Assembly: GCA_964567595.1 (NCBI GenBank) | Contig: CAZMNF010000004.1 | Span: 1 to 64,000, forward strand | From: CAZMNF01 sp964567595 | Lineage (GTDB): Bacteria; Bipolaricaulota; Bipolaricaulia; RBG-16-55-9 | Length of the DNA: 64,000 nucleotides | Reading direction: 5' to 3' | In this document: piece by piece, positions 50,405-58,971 of the stretch | Position numbering within the stretch: position 1 is the stretch's first letter | Layout: the number at the start of each line of letters is the position of its first letter | Made by a program: the position numbers and the translations under genes | Notes under the pieces: generated by a model | The model's input: the letters and a program-made list of their open reading frames with translations, nothing else | Database searches by the model: none | Told to the model about the DNA's origin: nothing

Positions 50405-51801
50405 TCGTCATGAAGTTCGGCGGCACCTCCGTCGGCGGGGCGGCCGCCATGGAGGCCGCCATGCGGGCCGTCGAGTCCCGTCGGGATCGCCAGCCGGTCG
50501 TCGTGGCATCGGCGATGCGCGGCGTGACGGACGCGCTCAGCGCTTGCGCCGACGCCGCCCAGCGTGGGGACGAGAGCGGCGCCGTCGGCCATTTGGACAA
50601 GCTCGCCGAGCGCCACCGGACCGCCGCCCGCCAGCTGCTCGACGACGGCGAGGCGCTGACGGAGCTCCAATCGTGGCTGGCATCCCAGTTCGAAGAGATG
50701 CGGACGCTCCTGAAAGGGTTGGCCATCCTGGGCGAACTCACGCCCCGCTCGCTCGACGCGCTGCTGGCCTACGGCGAACGCCTCTCGACGCGGATCCTCC
50801 AGGCAGCCATGACCGAGCGCGGGCTGGCGGCCCGGTGGATCGACGCCCGCGAGGTCGTCGTGACCGATCGCCACTTCGGACAGGCAACGCCGCTCGTGGC
50901 CGAGAGCCGCGAGCGGGCTGAGCGGCTGCGAGCGGCGGCAGAGGCGGGACAGATTCCCGTGACTCAGGGCTTTGTTGGCGCCACAACCGACGGAACGACC
51001 GCGACGCTCGGGCGCGGCGGCTCCGACTACTCCGCCGCGCTTTTGGCCCAGGTGTGCGACGCTGACGAGATCGAGATCTGGACGGACGTCAAGGGGGTCA
51101 TGACGGCCGATCCCAGCGTCGTGCCGGAGGCCCATCCCGTGCCGGAGCTGTCCTATGCCGAGGCCGCCGAGCTGGCCTACTTCGGCGCCAAGGTGCTCCA
51201 TCCGCTGACGGTCGCCCCGGCCGTGGAAGCGAACATTCCGCTCGCCATTCTGAACACCTTCGAGCCGGAATCCCCGGGCACGCGCGTCGTTCGTGACGCC
51301 CGTTACGACGATCACGCCGTGAAAGCGATCACGGCGATCCACGGGCTCAGCCTGGTGACCATCGCCGGTCGCGGCATGCTCGGCATCCCGGGCGTGGCGG
51401 CACGCGTCTTCTCCGCGGTGGCTGAGGAGGGGATCAACGTGCTGATGATCTCGCAAGCGTCGTCGGAGCAGAGCATCTGTTTCTTGGTCGACTCGACCGA
51501 CGCCGACCGCGCCATCGAAGCCCTCCAATCGGCGTTTGAGCGCGAGCGCCATCGCCACACAGTCGATCGCATCGACGCCCAGGCCGAGGTGGCGATCCTG
51601 GCGGTCGTCGGCGCCGGCATGAAGGGAACGCCGGGCATCGCCGGGAAGCTCTTCGGGGCGCTCGGCGCCCATGGCATTAACGTCGTCTCCATCGCTCAAG
51701 GGTCGTCGGAGTACAACCTCTCGGTCGTCGTCGCCGAGGGCGACGCGGACGGCGCGATGCGCCAGATCCACCGCGAGTTCAACTTGGGGGAGGGGAAATG
51801 A
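50401..51801 (+). CDS. lysC: aspartate kinase
   Basis: This is a 466-residue kinase with KFGGTSVGG at residues 5-13, the RGGSDYSAALLA nucleotide region, and two ACT domains (about 320-466, e.g. VTIAGRGMLGIPGVAARVFS) that usually give feedback inhibition by lysine or threonine. It makes aspartyl phosphate, the first step to threonine, methionine and lysine. It is coupled by ATGA overlaps to asd before it and hom after it. Confidence 0.94.
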   Translation: MIVMKFGGTSVGGAAAMEAAMRAVESRRDRQPVVVASAMRGVTDALSACADAAQRGDESGAVGHLDKLAERHRTAARQLLDDGEALTELQSWLASQFEEMRTLLKGLAILGELTPRSLDALLAYGERLSTRILQAAMTERGLAARWIDAREVVVTDRHFGQATPLVAESRERAERLRAAAEAGQIPVTQGFVGATTDGTTATLGRGGSDYSAALLAQVCDADEIEIWTDVKGVMTADPSVVPEAHPVPELSYAEAAELAYFGAKVLHPLTVAPAVEANIPLAILNTFEPESPGTRVVRDARYDDHAVKAITAIHGLSLVTIAGRGMLGIPGVAARVFSAVAEEGINVLMISQASSEQSICFLVDSTDADRAIEALQSAFERERHRHTVDRIDAQAEVAILAVVGAGMKGTPGIAGKLFGALGAHGINVVSIAQGSSEYNLSVVVAEGDADGAMRQIHREFNLGEGK

Positions 51802-52889
51802 CGCAAGCGATCTCCGTCGTGCTGTTGGGAGCCGGTGGCGTCGGTCGGGCGCTCCTGCGCCAGGTGATGGAGACCCGCCAGCGCCACGCCGAGCGACTGG
51901 GCCTGCGATTCGACGTCGCCGCCGTCACCGATCGGGACGGCGTCGCGATGGCGGACTCCGGCCTGACGGACGACGATTTGACGGAACTGATCAACGCCAA
52001 GGCCCAGGGAACGTGCCTCAAGGATCAGCCAAACGGGCAGGCCTGGGACGGCGAGGCCGGCCTGTTGGATGAGGTCGCCGCGCCGGCGATTCTGGTTGAC
52101 GCCTCGGCCACGGATGCCACGGTCCCGCTGTTGTTGCAGGCCCGCCGGCGCCATTGGGGGCTCGTCCTGGCCAACAAGATCCCGCTTGCAGGCCCCTGGG
52201 AGACGTTCCAGGAGCTTGCGTCCAGTCCGCGGACGCGCTTTGAGACAACGGTCGCTGCGGCATTGCCCGTGCTGTCGACGCTGCAGACGTATCTGCTCGA
52301 CACGGGCGATCGCGTCACGCGCGCGCGCGGCTGCGTCTCCGGCACGCTCAACATCGTCTGTCGGCGTCTCGAAGCGGGCGAGACGCTGAGCGAGATCGTC
52401 ACCGACGCGCGCGACCACGGCCACACCGAACCCGATCCCCGCGAGGACCTGGCCGGGCGAGATGCCGCGCGCAAGGCCCTCATCCTCGCCCGCCTCATGG
52501 GCCACCGCCGGGACTTCGAGGACGTGGAGGTCGAGCCGCTCTATCCCAGCGAGATGGACGAGCTGGACGTGGACGACTTCATGGCCCACCTGACGGAAAT
52601 GGACGTTCCGTACCGCGAGCTATCGAAGGAAGCACGGGCGGCCGGCCGCTCGTTGCGCTACGTCATCGAGGTCACGCCCGAGACCTGTCGCGCCCGTCTG
52701 GAACAGCTGGAGCCCCACGACGAGCTCGTCCGCCCCGGCGCCTCCGACAGCGTCGTGGCATTGACGAGCGAGCGCTACCGCGACGACCCGCTCATCGTGC
52801 GCGGCATGGGCTCGGGGCCCGACCTGACGGCCTCGGGCGTGTTGGCCGATCTGTTGACGCTGGCCCCCCGGATGGCCGAGACGGCCTAG
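51798..52889 (+). CDS. hom: homoserine dehydrogenase (no ACT domain)
   Basis: This is a 363-residue enzyme reducing aspartate semialdehyde to homoserine. The Rossmann motif LLGAGGVGRALLRQV opens the chain, followed by VDASATDATVPL and ANKIPLA. The catalytic region is CVSGTLNIVCRRLEAGETLSEIV...GHTEPDPREDLAGRDAARK. The C-terminal ACT regulatory domain of long forms is missing, so threonine control must lie elsewhere, perhaps on LysC. It overlaps lysC by four bases. Confidence 0.92.
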   Translation: MTQAISVVLLGAGGVGRALLRQVMETRQRHAERLGLRFDVAAVTDRDGVAMADSGLTDDDLTELINAKAQGTCLKDQPNGQAWDGEAGLLDEVAAPAILVDASATDATVPLLLQARRRHWGLVLANKIPLAGPWETFQELASSPRTRFETTVAAALPVLSTLQTYLLDTGDRVTRARGCVSGTLNIVCRRLEAGETLSEIVTDARDHGHTEPDPREDLAGRDAARKALILARLMGHRRDFEDVEVEPLYPSEMDELDVDDFMAHLTEMDVPYRELSKEARAAGRSLRYVIEVTPETCRARLEQLEPHDELVRPGASDSVVALTSERYRDDPLIVRGMGSGPDLTASGVLADLLTLAPRMAETA

Positions 52890-52914
52890 ATGGCCCAGAC
52901 AGGGGCGATTGTGG

Positions 52915-53268
52915 CTATTCGGGGACCGGCGTCACGGCCGCTTCGTCCTCCTCACCCGTCCGGATCCGGTGGACGCTTTCGACGGGCAGCACGAAGATCT
53001 TGCCGTCGCCGACCTCGCCCGTTCGGGCTGCGCTCTGAATGGCCGCCACGGTGCGGTCGACGAACGACTCGGAGACGCCGATCTCGAACCGCACTTTCTC
53101 CTGCAGCACCATTTTCGCGGATGTGCCGCGATAGGTGCGCACGAACTCCAACTCGCCGCCGTGTCCCTGGATGCGGCTCATGCTCAGCCCGCGAACGTCG
53201 GCGTCGAACAGCGCGGTCAGGACCGCGTTGACCCGGTCCGGCCGCACGATGGCCACGATCAGCTTCAC
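52915..53268 (-). CDS. glnB: P-II nitrogen regulatory protein
   Basis: This is a 117-residue trimeric sensor of ATP/ADP and 2-oxoglutarate. It starts with GTG 53268, one base after the amt stop. The T-loop reads GGELEFVRTYRGTSAKM. Tyr46 is conserved, but position 51, the uridylylated Tyr of enteric GlnB, is Ala. It therefore should act by ligand binding alone or by another modification. It probably plugs the Amt channel encoded before it. Confidence 0.92.
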   Translation of the reverse strand: MKLIVAIVRPDRVNAVLTALFDADVRGLSMSRIQGHGGELEFVRTYRGTSAKMVLQEKVRFEIGVSESFVDRTVAAIQSAARTGEVGDGKIFVLPVESVHRIRTGEEDEAAVTPVPE

Positions 53269-53269
53269 G

Positions 53270-54652
53270 CTATCCCTCCTCCGCGGCAACCGATTCCGAG
53301 GCCTGCGTCGAGCGCGTCAGGTCGCCGCCGGTCAACAGCACGGCGCCTTCGCCGGTGTTGTAGGCGTCCTCGCCATGGAGACCCACGTCCAGGCCATATC
53401 CTTCGATCGTCTCGTCGGCCCGTAGCGGGACGACGGCCCCAATGGCTTTGAGCAACCCGAACGAGACGAGGCCACTGTAGGCGATCGCCGCCAGCGACGC
53501 GATCGCCTGGATCCCCAACTGGGCGACGTTGCCCTCGATGAGGCCCGACGAGCCGCCCCACGCGGCACTGGCAAAGACGCCCGTCAACAGCGCCCCGCTC
53601 AGGCCGCCCAGGCCGTGCGCGCCGACCACATCCAGCGAGTCGTCGAGGGCCGTCCGCGTCCGCCACTGGACGAACAGATACGAGGGCACCGCCGCCAGCG
53701 CCCCGAGTGCCAGTGCCCCGACGGGCGAGACGAAGCCGGCCGCCGGCGTGATCGCGACGAGGCCGACGACGATGGCCGTTGCCGCTCCGACGGCGGTGAT
53801 GCGCCGGGTGCCGGCGCGATCGAGCGCCATCCAGACGAGCATCGTCGCCATCGGCGCCAGCATCGTGTTGACGAACGCCAGCGCCGCGGATGCGTCCGAC
53901 GCCAGCGCGCTGCCGCCGTTGAAGCCGAACCAGCCGAACCAGAGCAGCGCCGCGCCGAGGACGACGAACGGGACGTTGTGAGGCAGAATCGCTTGGCGAC
54001 TGTAGTCGTTGCGGGTGCCGACCGCCATCGCAGCGACGAGCGCCGCAACTCCCGCATTGATGTGGACGACCGTGCCGCCGGCGAAGTCGAGTGCGCCCAG
54101 ATCGCCGAGCCAGCCGCCGCCCCAGACCCAGTGGGCAATGGGCGCGTAGACGACGAGCGACCAGAGCGCGATGAAGGCGAGGTACGGCCCGAAGCGCATC
54201 CGTTCCACAACCGCGCCCGATATCAGCGCGGCGGTGATGATGGCGAACGTCCCTTGGAATCCCATGAACAACACGTCGGGGAACGCGCCCCCCTGGCCCG
54301 TGCTCAACCCGACGCCCGACACGAGCAGATGATTCAGGCCGCCAATCCAGGCCTGCCACGCTCCGCCGTCCGCAAATGCCAAGCTGTACCCAACGAGTGT
54401 CCAGGCGGCGCCGACCACGGCGATCGCCCCTAGGCTCATCATGATCGTGTTGAGCGCATTTTTTGCGCGGACGAGGCCGCTGTAGAAAAACGCCAATCCC
54501 GGCGTCATGAGCAGCACCAACGCTGTGGCCACGAGCATCCAGGCCGTGTCGCCCGAGGAGACATTGTCCGCTTGGGCGCCCCAAGCAGAAGCAGCCGGTC
54601 CCATCGCCATGACTCCCGACGTGAACGCCATCTGAAATGGACGTATGATCAT
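53270..54652 (-). CDS. amt: ammonium transporter Amt
   Basis: This is a 460-residue channel with eleven membrane helices after a signal-like N-terminus. Family marks are FFYSGLVRAKNALNTIMM, DFAGGTVVHINAGVAALVAA with the pore His, and the second pore His in VVGAHGLGGLSGALLTG. The C-terminal tail with DETIEGYGLDVGLHGEDAYN is the cytoplasmic element that couples subunits. The start ATG 54652 follows a strong GAGGTGAT site. Confidence 0.95.
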   Translation of the reverse strand: MIIRPFQMAFTSGVMAMGPAASAWGAQADNVSSGDTAWMLVATALVLLMTPGLAFFYSGLVRAKNALNTIMMSLGAIAVVGAAWTLVGYSLAFADGGAWQAWIGGLNHLLVSGVGLSTGQGGAFPDVLFMGFQGTFAIITAALISGAVVERMRFGPYLAFIALWSLVVYAPIAHWVWGGGWLGDLGALDFAGGTVVHINAGVAALVAAMAVGTRNDYSRQAILPHNVPFVVLGAALLWFGWFGFNGGSALASDASAALAFVNTMLAPMATMLVWMALDRAGTRRITAVGAATAIVVGLVAITPAAGFVSPVGALALGALAAVPSYLFVQWRTRTALDDSLDVVGAHGLGGLSGALLTGVFASAAWGGSSGLIEGNVAQLGIQAIASLAAIAYSGLVSFGLLKAIGAVVPLRADETIEGYGLDVGLHGEDAYNTGEGAVLLTGGDLTRSTQASESVAAEEG

Positions 54653-54684
54653 GAGATTATCACCTCATATGGAGGATGGCCACG

Positions 54685-54713
54685 TTTATATCATTGAACA
54701 TGGAGAGCGTCAA
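54685..54713 (-). promoter_or_regulatory. promoter of amt-glnB
   Basis: On the minus strand, TTGACG (54713-54708), 17 bases and TATAAA (54690-54685). The AT-rich DNA above it (to about 54780) is unlike its surroundings and may hold activator sites. Confidence 0.65.
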
Positions 54714-54878
54714 TATGAACGTCCTTGACGTTGACATATGATCAATTCATGGCCATTCTCAATGTGTAAACAACCGCTCTTTGGGTTCATAACTGGAAAT
54801 GGGAACCTTCCGATCGGTATCCCCGTCCACGGATCAGCCCCTTGCGCCGCAGCGGGCGGGACGGTTCAATGGAGCCGT

Positions 54879-55247
54879 ATGGATCGACTCTTCTTCGCCC
54901 TCGGCGCCCTGTTGGCGGGGATCGGCGTCGCTGCCGGGGCATTCGGCGCGCACGGCCTCCGCGACCGACTCTCGGCCGAGATGCTCGCCATCTTTGAGAC
55001 CGGCGTCCGCTACCACTTGATTCACGCGTTGGCGTTGCTCGTCACCGCGTGGGCCTCGACCCGCTGGTCCGAAGGCCTCATCACCGGCGCCGGCTGGCTC
55101 TTCGTCGTCGGGATCGTCGTCTTTTCCGGAAGTCTGTATCTGCTCAGCCTCACCGGGACCCGTTGGCTCGGCGCAATCACGCCGATCGGCGGCGTGGCGT
55201 TCCTCGTCGGCTGGGCGCTTTTGGCCTGGGCGGCGCTGCGAGGCTGA
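54879..55247 (+). CDS. DUF423 family membrane protein
   Basis: This is a 122-residue protein with four hydrophobic helices of the DUF423 (YwdK/YgdD) family. GVAAGAFGAHGLRDRLS is the family's N-terminal signature, with GSLYLLSLTG in the third helix and a C-terminal GGVAFLVGWALLAWAAL. The start ATG 54879 follows ATGGAGC; the longer frame from 54738 is not used. Function in the membrane is unknown. Confidence 0.87.
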   Translation: MDRLFFALGALLAGIGVAAGAFGAHGLRDRLSAEMLAIFETGVRYHLIHALALLVTAWASTRWSEGLITGAGWLFVVGIVVFSGSLYLLSLTGTRWLGAITPIGGVAFLVGWALLAWAALRG

Positions 55248-55254
55248 GGCGGCC

Positions 55255-56238
55255 ATGGCCCTGACCGTCTACTGGCCACGCGACCAACGCCCGGACGCGG
55301 TGGAGGTGTTGCACGACAACCTCCGGTCGGACGTCGAGCTCGTCTGGGGGCCGACCCCGCCCGCTCGCTACGACGTGCTGATCGCCGGGCGTCCCGATCG
55401 CGAGCAGCTCGCCGCTAGTCGGGATTTGGACGCGTTGATCATCCCCTTTGCCGGGATTCCCCTCTCCACCCGAGAGACGCTCGCGGATTTCCCCGGGTTG
55501 CGCATCCACAACCTGCACCACAACGCGGCGTCGACCGCGGAAATGGCGATTGCGCTGCTGATGGCCACGGCCAAGCGCCTGCTGCCGTTTGATCGAGCCT
55601 TCCGCCGCCGCAATTGGCAAGCGCGCTTCGAGGCGGCGCCGTCGGCCATGCTGCTCGACGGCAAGCGGGCGCTGGTGCTCGGCTACGGGGCCATCGGCCA
55701 ACGGATTGCCCATGTTCTCAGCGCGCTCGGCCTCGCCGTGACGGCCGTCTGCCGCGACCCGAGCAAGCACCCCGACGCATCCGAGTTCGGGGTCGACGTT
55801 CGGGCCGTGGAAGAACTCCATCGGCTCTGGCCGCAGGCCGACGTGCTCATGATCGCGCTGCCGCAGACGCCCGAGACCGAAGGCCTCGTCGGCGAGGCCC
55901 AGCTCGACGGCATGCCGGACGCCGCCCTGCTGGTCAACGTCGGGCGGGCGGCCGTCGTCGACCAAGCGGCGCTCTACGACGCCCTGAGCAACGGGAATTT
56001 AGGTGGGGCCGGAATCGACGTCTGGTACAACTACCCCAGCGGTCCCGACGAACGCGCGGCCACTCCACCGGCGGACTACCCCTTCCACGACCTCGACAAC
56101 GTCGTCATGAGCCCGCACCGTGCGGGCGGAGGCGACACGATCGAAGCGCGGCGCATGGCCGAGTTGGCCGAGCTGCTGAACGCCTTGGCCCGCGGCGAGA
56201 CCGACACGCAACGCGTCGACCTCAACGCGGGCTACTGA
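55255..56238 (+). CDS. D-isomer-specific 2-hydroxyacid dehydrogenase family protein
   Basis: This is a 327-residue NAD(P) oxidoreductase. The dinucleotide motif VLGYGAIGQRIA is near residue 142, with the catalytic Arg in VNVGRAA and His in SPHRAGG. The usual catalytic Glu after GxDV is not evident (IDVWYNYP). The real substrate is unknown. It lies 7 bases after the DUF423 gene and is likely co-transcribed. Confidence 0.85.
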   Translation: MALTVYWPRDQRPDAVEVLHDNLRSDVELVWGPTPPARYDVLIAGRPDREQLAASRDLDALIIPFAGIPLSTRETLADFPGLRIHNLHHNAASTAEMAIALLMATAKRLLPFDRAFRRRNWQARFEAAPSAMLLDGKRALVLGYGAIGQRIAHVLSALGLAVTAVCRDPSKHPDASEFGVDVRAVEELHRLWPQADVLMIALPQTPETEGLVGEAQLDGMPDAALLVNVGRAAVVDQAALYDALSNGNLGGAGIDVWYNYPSGPDERAATPPADYPFHDLDNVVMSPHRAGGGDTIEARRMAELAELLNALARGETDTQRVDLNAGY

Positions 56239-56273
56239 GCGAGCCGATCGATCCTCGGAGCTTGAGCCTGCGC

Positions 56274-57452
56274 TTAGGGCGTGGTGACCCGATAGATGCC
56301 GCCGCCCCTATCGACGGCGTACAACTCGCCGGCGGCATCGGTCCCGAACGACGTCAGCTCGCGGTCGGTCTCGAGGAGCTGGTTCATGCTCCAGTCGCCC
56401 GACTCGTCTAGATGTGCCGACCAGACGCGCCCGCTGCAGAAGTCAGCGAACAGATAATGGCCAACCAGCTCAGGAACCGCAGAGCCACGGTAGACGTAGC
56501 CGCCGGTGATGGAACAACCCTGGTCGTGGCTGTACTCCGCGATCGGCAGCTCCAGGCCGCTCTCGTCGCAGTTGGCCGAGCGGAAGCAGTGGGCGCCCTC
56601 CATGACGTTCCAGCCGTAGTTGCCGCCCTTTTCGATCAGATCGACCTCTTCCCACTGGTTCTGTCCCACATCGGCGGCGTACAGATCGCCCGTGCAGCGG
56701 TCGAAGGAGAACCGCCACGGGTTGCGGAGGCCGTAGGCGTAGATCTCGTCCCGTGCCCCGGCGCGGTCGACGAACGGGTTGTCCGCGGGGATGCCGTAAG
56801 GTTGGCCGTTCTGGGGATCGACGTCGATCCGCAGGAGCGCGCCCAAGAGCGTTCCCAAATCCTGACCGTTGTTTCTCGGATCGCCGCCGGCGCCGCCGTC
56901 GCCCATGCCGACGTAGAGATGCCCATCAGGGCCGAACTGGAGCTGACCGCCATTGTGGTTCCGGAACGGCTGCTCGATCGTCAACAGCACCCGCTCGGTC
57001 TCCCCGTCGACGCGGTCGGCGCTCTCGTCCGCGAGAAACTCTGAGACGACCGTGGCCCCGTCGCTGGCGCGCGTGTAGTTGACGTACAGGCGGTTGTCTG
57101 TCGGGAAGTCCGGATGGAAGGCGACGCTCAACAGGCCCTGCTCGCCGCCGAAGGCCACTCGGTCCCGTATGTCGAGGTACGGCGCTGAGCGCACCTCGCC
57201 GTCGTGCAGAACGCGGATGACGCCGGGCTGCTCCACGACGAACAAGCGCCCGGAGCCGTCGCCCGCGTGCGTCAGATACGCGGGCGACTCAAACCCGTCG
57301 GCAACGCGCTCCAGAGCGATCGTCGGCTGAGCGACGCTCGGCGCGACGACCTCGCAGGGATCGTCCACCTGCGCCGCCAGTTCCGTGCCGCATCCCGTCA
57401 ACACCCCGACGAGCAAGACCGCCACCATGACCGAGCGCACCGACGAGACCAC
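56274..57452 (-). CDS. PQQ-dependent sugar dehydrogenase-like lipoprotein
   Basis: This is a 392-residue six-bladed beta-propeller of the glucose/sorbosone dehydrogenase family. A lipoprotein signal ends VLTGCG (lipobox Cys). Propeller marks include LSVAFHPDF, HNGGQLQFGPDGHLYVGMGDGG, and YGLRNPWRFSFD with the catalytic-site residues. It oxidises sugars outside the cell with PQQ if that cofactor is available. The start GTG 57452 is decided by GAGGTGAT upstream; the much longer frame to 57902 runs over tilS and is rejected. Confidence 0.87.
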   Translation of the reverse strand: MVSSVRSVMVAVLLVGVLTGCGTELAAQVDDPCEVVAPSVAQPTIALERVADGFESPAYLTHAGDGSGRLFVVEQPGVIRVLHDGEVRSAPYLDIRDRVAFGGEQGLLSVAFHPDFPTDNRLYVNYTRASDGATVVSEFLADESADRVDGETERVLLTIEQPFRNHNGGQLQFGPDGHLYVGMGDGGAGGDPRNNGQDLGTLLGALLRIDVDPQNGQPYGIPADNPFVDRAGARDEIYAYGLRNPWRFSFDRCTGDLYAADVGQNQWEEVDLIEKGGNYGWNVMEGAHCFRSANCDESGLELPIAEYSHDQGCSITGGYVYRGSAVPELVGHYLFADFCSGRVWSAHLDESGDWSMNQLLETDRELTSFGTDAAGELYAVDRGGGIYRVTTP

Positions 57453-57518
57453 GCGAATCACCTCAATTTCCAGATGCGAGCACGGTAGCGGCGTGACCTC
57501 CGGCGCGCAATGGTCACG

Positions 57519-57547
57519 TTGAAGGCGGCATGGAGCCGGGGCACAAT
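57519..57547 (+). promoter_or_regulatory. promoter of tilS-rseP (leaderless)
   Basis: TTGAAG (57519-57524) and CACAAT (57542-57547) have 17-base spacing. The ATG at 57554 falls at the expected transcription start. Confidence 0.5.
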
Positions 57548-57553
57548 GGACAT

Positions 57554-58969
57554 ATGGGGCTCCTTGAGCGAGTCGAGGCGACGCTGCGCCGCGAAGAGAT
57601 GTTGGCCGGCGGCGAGCGCGTGCTCGTCGCGGTGTCGGGCGGCGTCGACTCCATGACGCTTTTGCATGGGCTGCGCGAGCTGGCGACGAAGTGGGACCTG
57701 ACGCTCGGCGTCGCGCATCTGGACCATCAATTGCGTGCCGACTCCGCCGAGGATGCGCGCTTCGTCCGGGACCACGCTCGGTCGCTCGGGTTGCCCGTGT
57801 TCGAGGATGCCGCCGACGTTGCGGGCTACATCGCCCGTCACGGCCTCTCGCCGGAGGCCGGGGCCCGCGAGCTGCGCTACGAGGCCCTGCGCGAGGCAGC
57901 AAGCGCGTTTCGGGCGCCGATCGTTGCGCTCGGGCACACGCTCGACGACCGCGCGGAGACGTTCGTCCTCAACCTTCTGCGAGGATCCGGCGTCGATGGC
58001 CTCGCCGGGATGCCCGCGACTCGATCGACGTGTGATCTACGTTACGTTCGGCCCTTAATTGACTGTTTCCGTGAGCAGATCGAGACGTACGCTAAGACGA
58101 ACCGCATCCCCTACCGCGAGGATCCGAGCAACCGCGATCCGCGCTACGAACGCAATCGGGTGCGTCACGAGCTGATGCCGTTGTTGGAGACGTTCAATCC
58201 GAGCGTCCGCGACGCCGTGGCCCGGGCCAGCGATGCGCTGACCGACGTGAGCGACTACCTCAACGACGAAGCCGACAAGCTTCTGCAGCGCGCTTACGTC
58301 CAATCCGACGGCGTGGGCTGTGCCTGGGACGCTCGGACGCTGCGCCGGGCGCAACGAGCGCTGCAACGCCAAGCGCTCCGGCAGGCGATCCGTCGGGTTA
58401 AGACCGACCTGGACGGCATCACCGCGGACCACCTCGAGGCCGTGTCCGGCTTGCTCCGCGAGGCCCGCTCGGGCCGATCCGTGGCGTTGCCCGATGCTCT
58501 GAATGCCCGATATCAAGCAGACCGCTTGGTCATCGAGCGCGCCGCCCCGACCGAAGCCCCGATGGCCCGCATTGAGGTCCCGCTCTCTCGGGACGGCACG
58601 ACCGACGTCCCGCAGCTCGGCTGGCGGTTGGCCGTGGACACGATGCGCGGCTCGCATCCGCACCCGTCGGGGCGGTTGGAAGCGCGACTCGATGCCGATA
58701 CAATGGTCGGACCGCTCGCCGTGCGCAACAGACGAGCCGGCGATCGCATTCGACCGCTTGGACTGGGAGGCACAAAGAAGTTGCAGGATATTTTCGTCGA
58801 CGCCAAAACCCCTCGACACCATCGCGATCAGGTGCCCTTGATTTGCGATCAGCAAGGCATCCTCTGGGTTCCCGGCCACTGCATTGACGATCGCGGCCAG
58901 GTCACGCCGGCCACCCGACGGACCGTGCGGATCCGGGCCGAACGCATGACTCCGCAGGAGGCGCGCTGA
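57554..58969 (+). CDS. tilS: tRNA(Ile)-lysidine synthetase
   Basis: This is a 471-residue PP-loop ATPase with SGGVDS at 28-33, the LDHQLRADSAEDARFVRDHA and GHTLDDRAETFVLNLLRGSG segments, and the C-terminal TilS domain ending in RRAGDRIRPLGLGGTKKLQDIFVDAKTP. It modifies the CAU anticodon of tRNA-Ile to read AUA and is essential in most bacteria. The mRNA appears to be leaderless. rseP follows 2 bases later. Confidence 0.94.
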   Translation: MGLLERVEATLRREEMLAGGERVLVAVSGGVDSMTLLHGLRELATKWDLTLGVAHLDHQLRADSAEDARFVRDHARSLGLPVFEDAADVAGYIARHGLSPEAGARELRYEALREAASAFRAPIVALGHTLDDRAETFVLNLLRGSGVDGLAGMPATRSTCDLRYVRPLIDCFREQIETYAKTNRIPYREDPSNRDPRYERNRVRHELMPLLETFNPSVRDAVARASDALTDVSDYLNDEADKLLQRAYVQSDGVGCAWDARTLRRAQRALQRQALRQAIRRVKTDLDGITADHLEAVSGLLREARSGRSVALPDALNARYQADRLVIERAAPTEAPMARIEVPLSRDGTTDVPQLGWRLAVDTMRGSHPHPSGRLEARLDADTMVGPLAVRNRRAGDRIRPLGLGGTKKLQDIFVDAKTPRHHRDQVPLICDQQGILWVPGHCIDDRGQVTPATRRTVRIRAERMTPQEAR

Positions 58970-58971
58970 TC

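Noticed and set aside
57453..57902. N-terminal extension of the sugar dehydrogenase
   Set aside because: It is antisense to tilS; a lipoprotein signal and ribosome site support GTG 57452.
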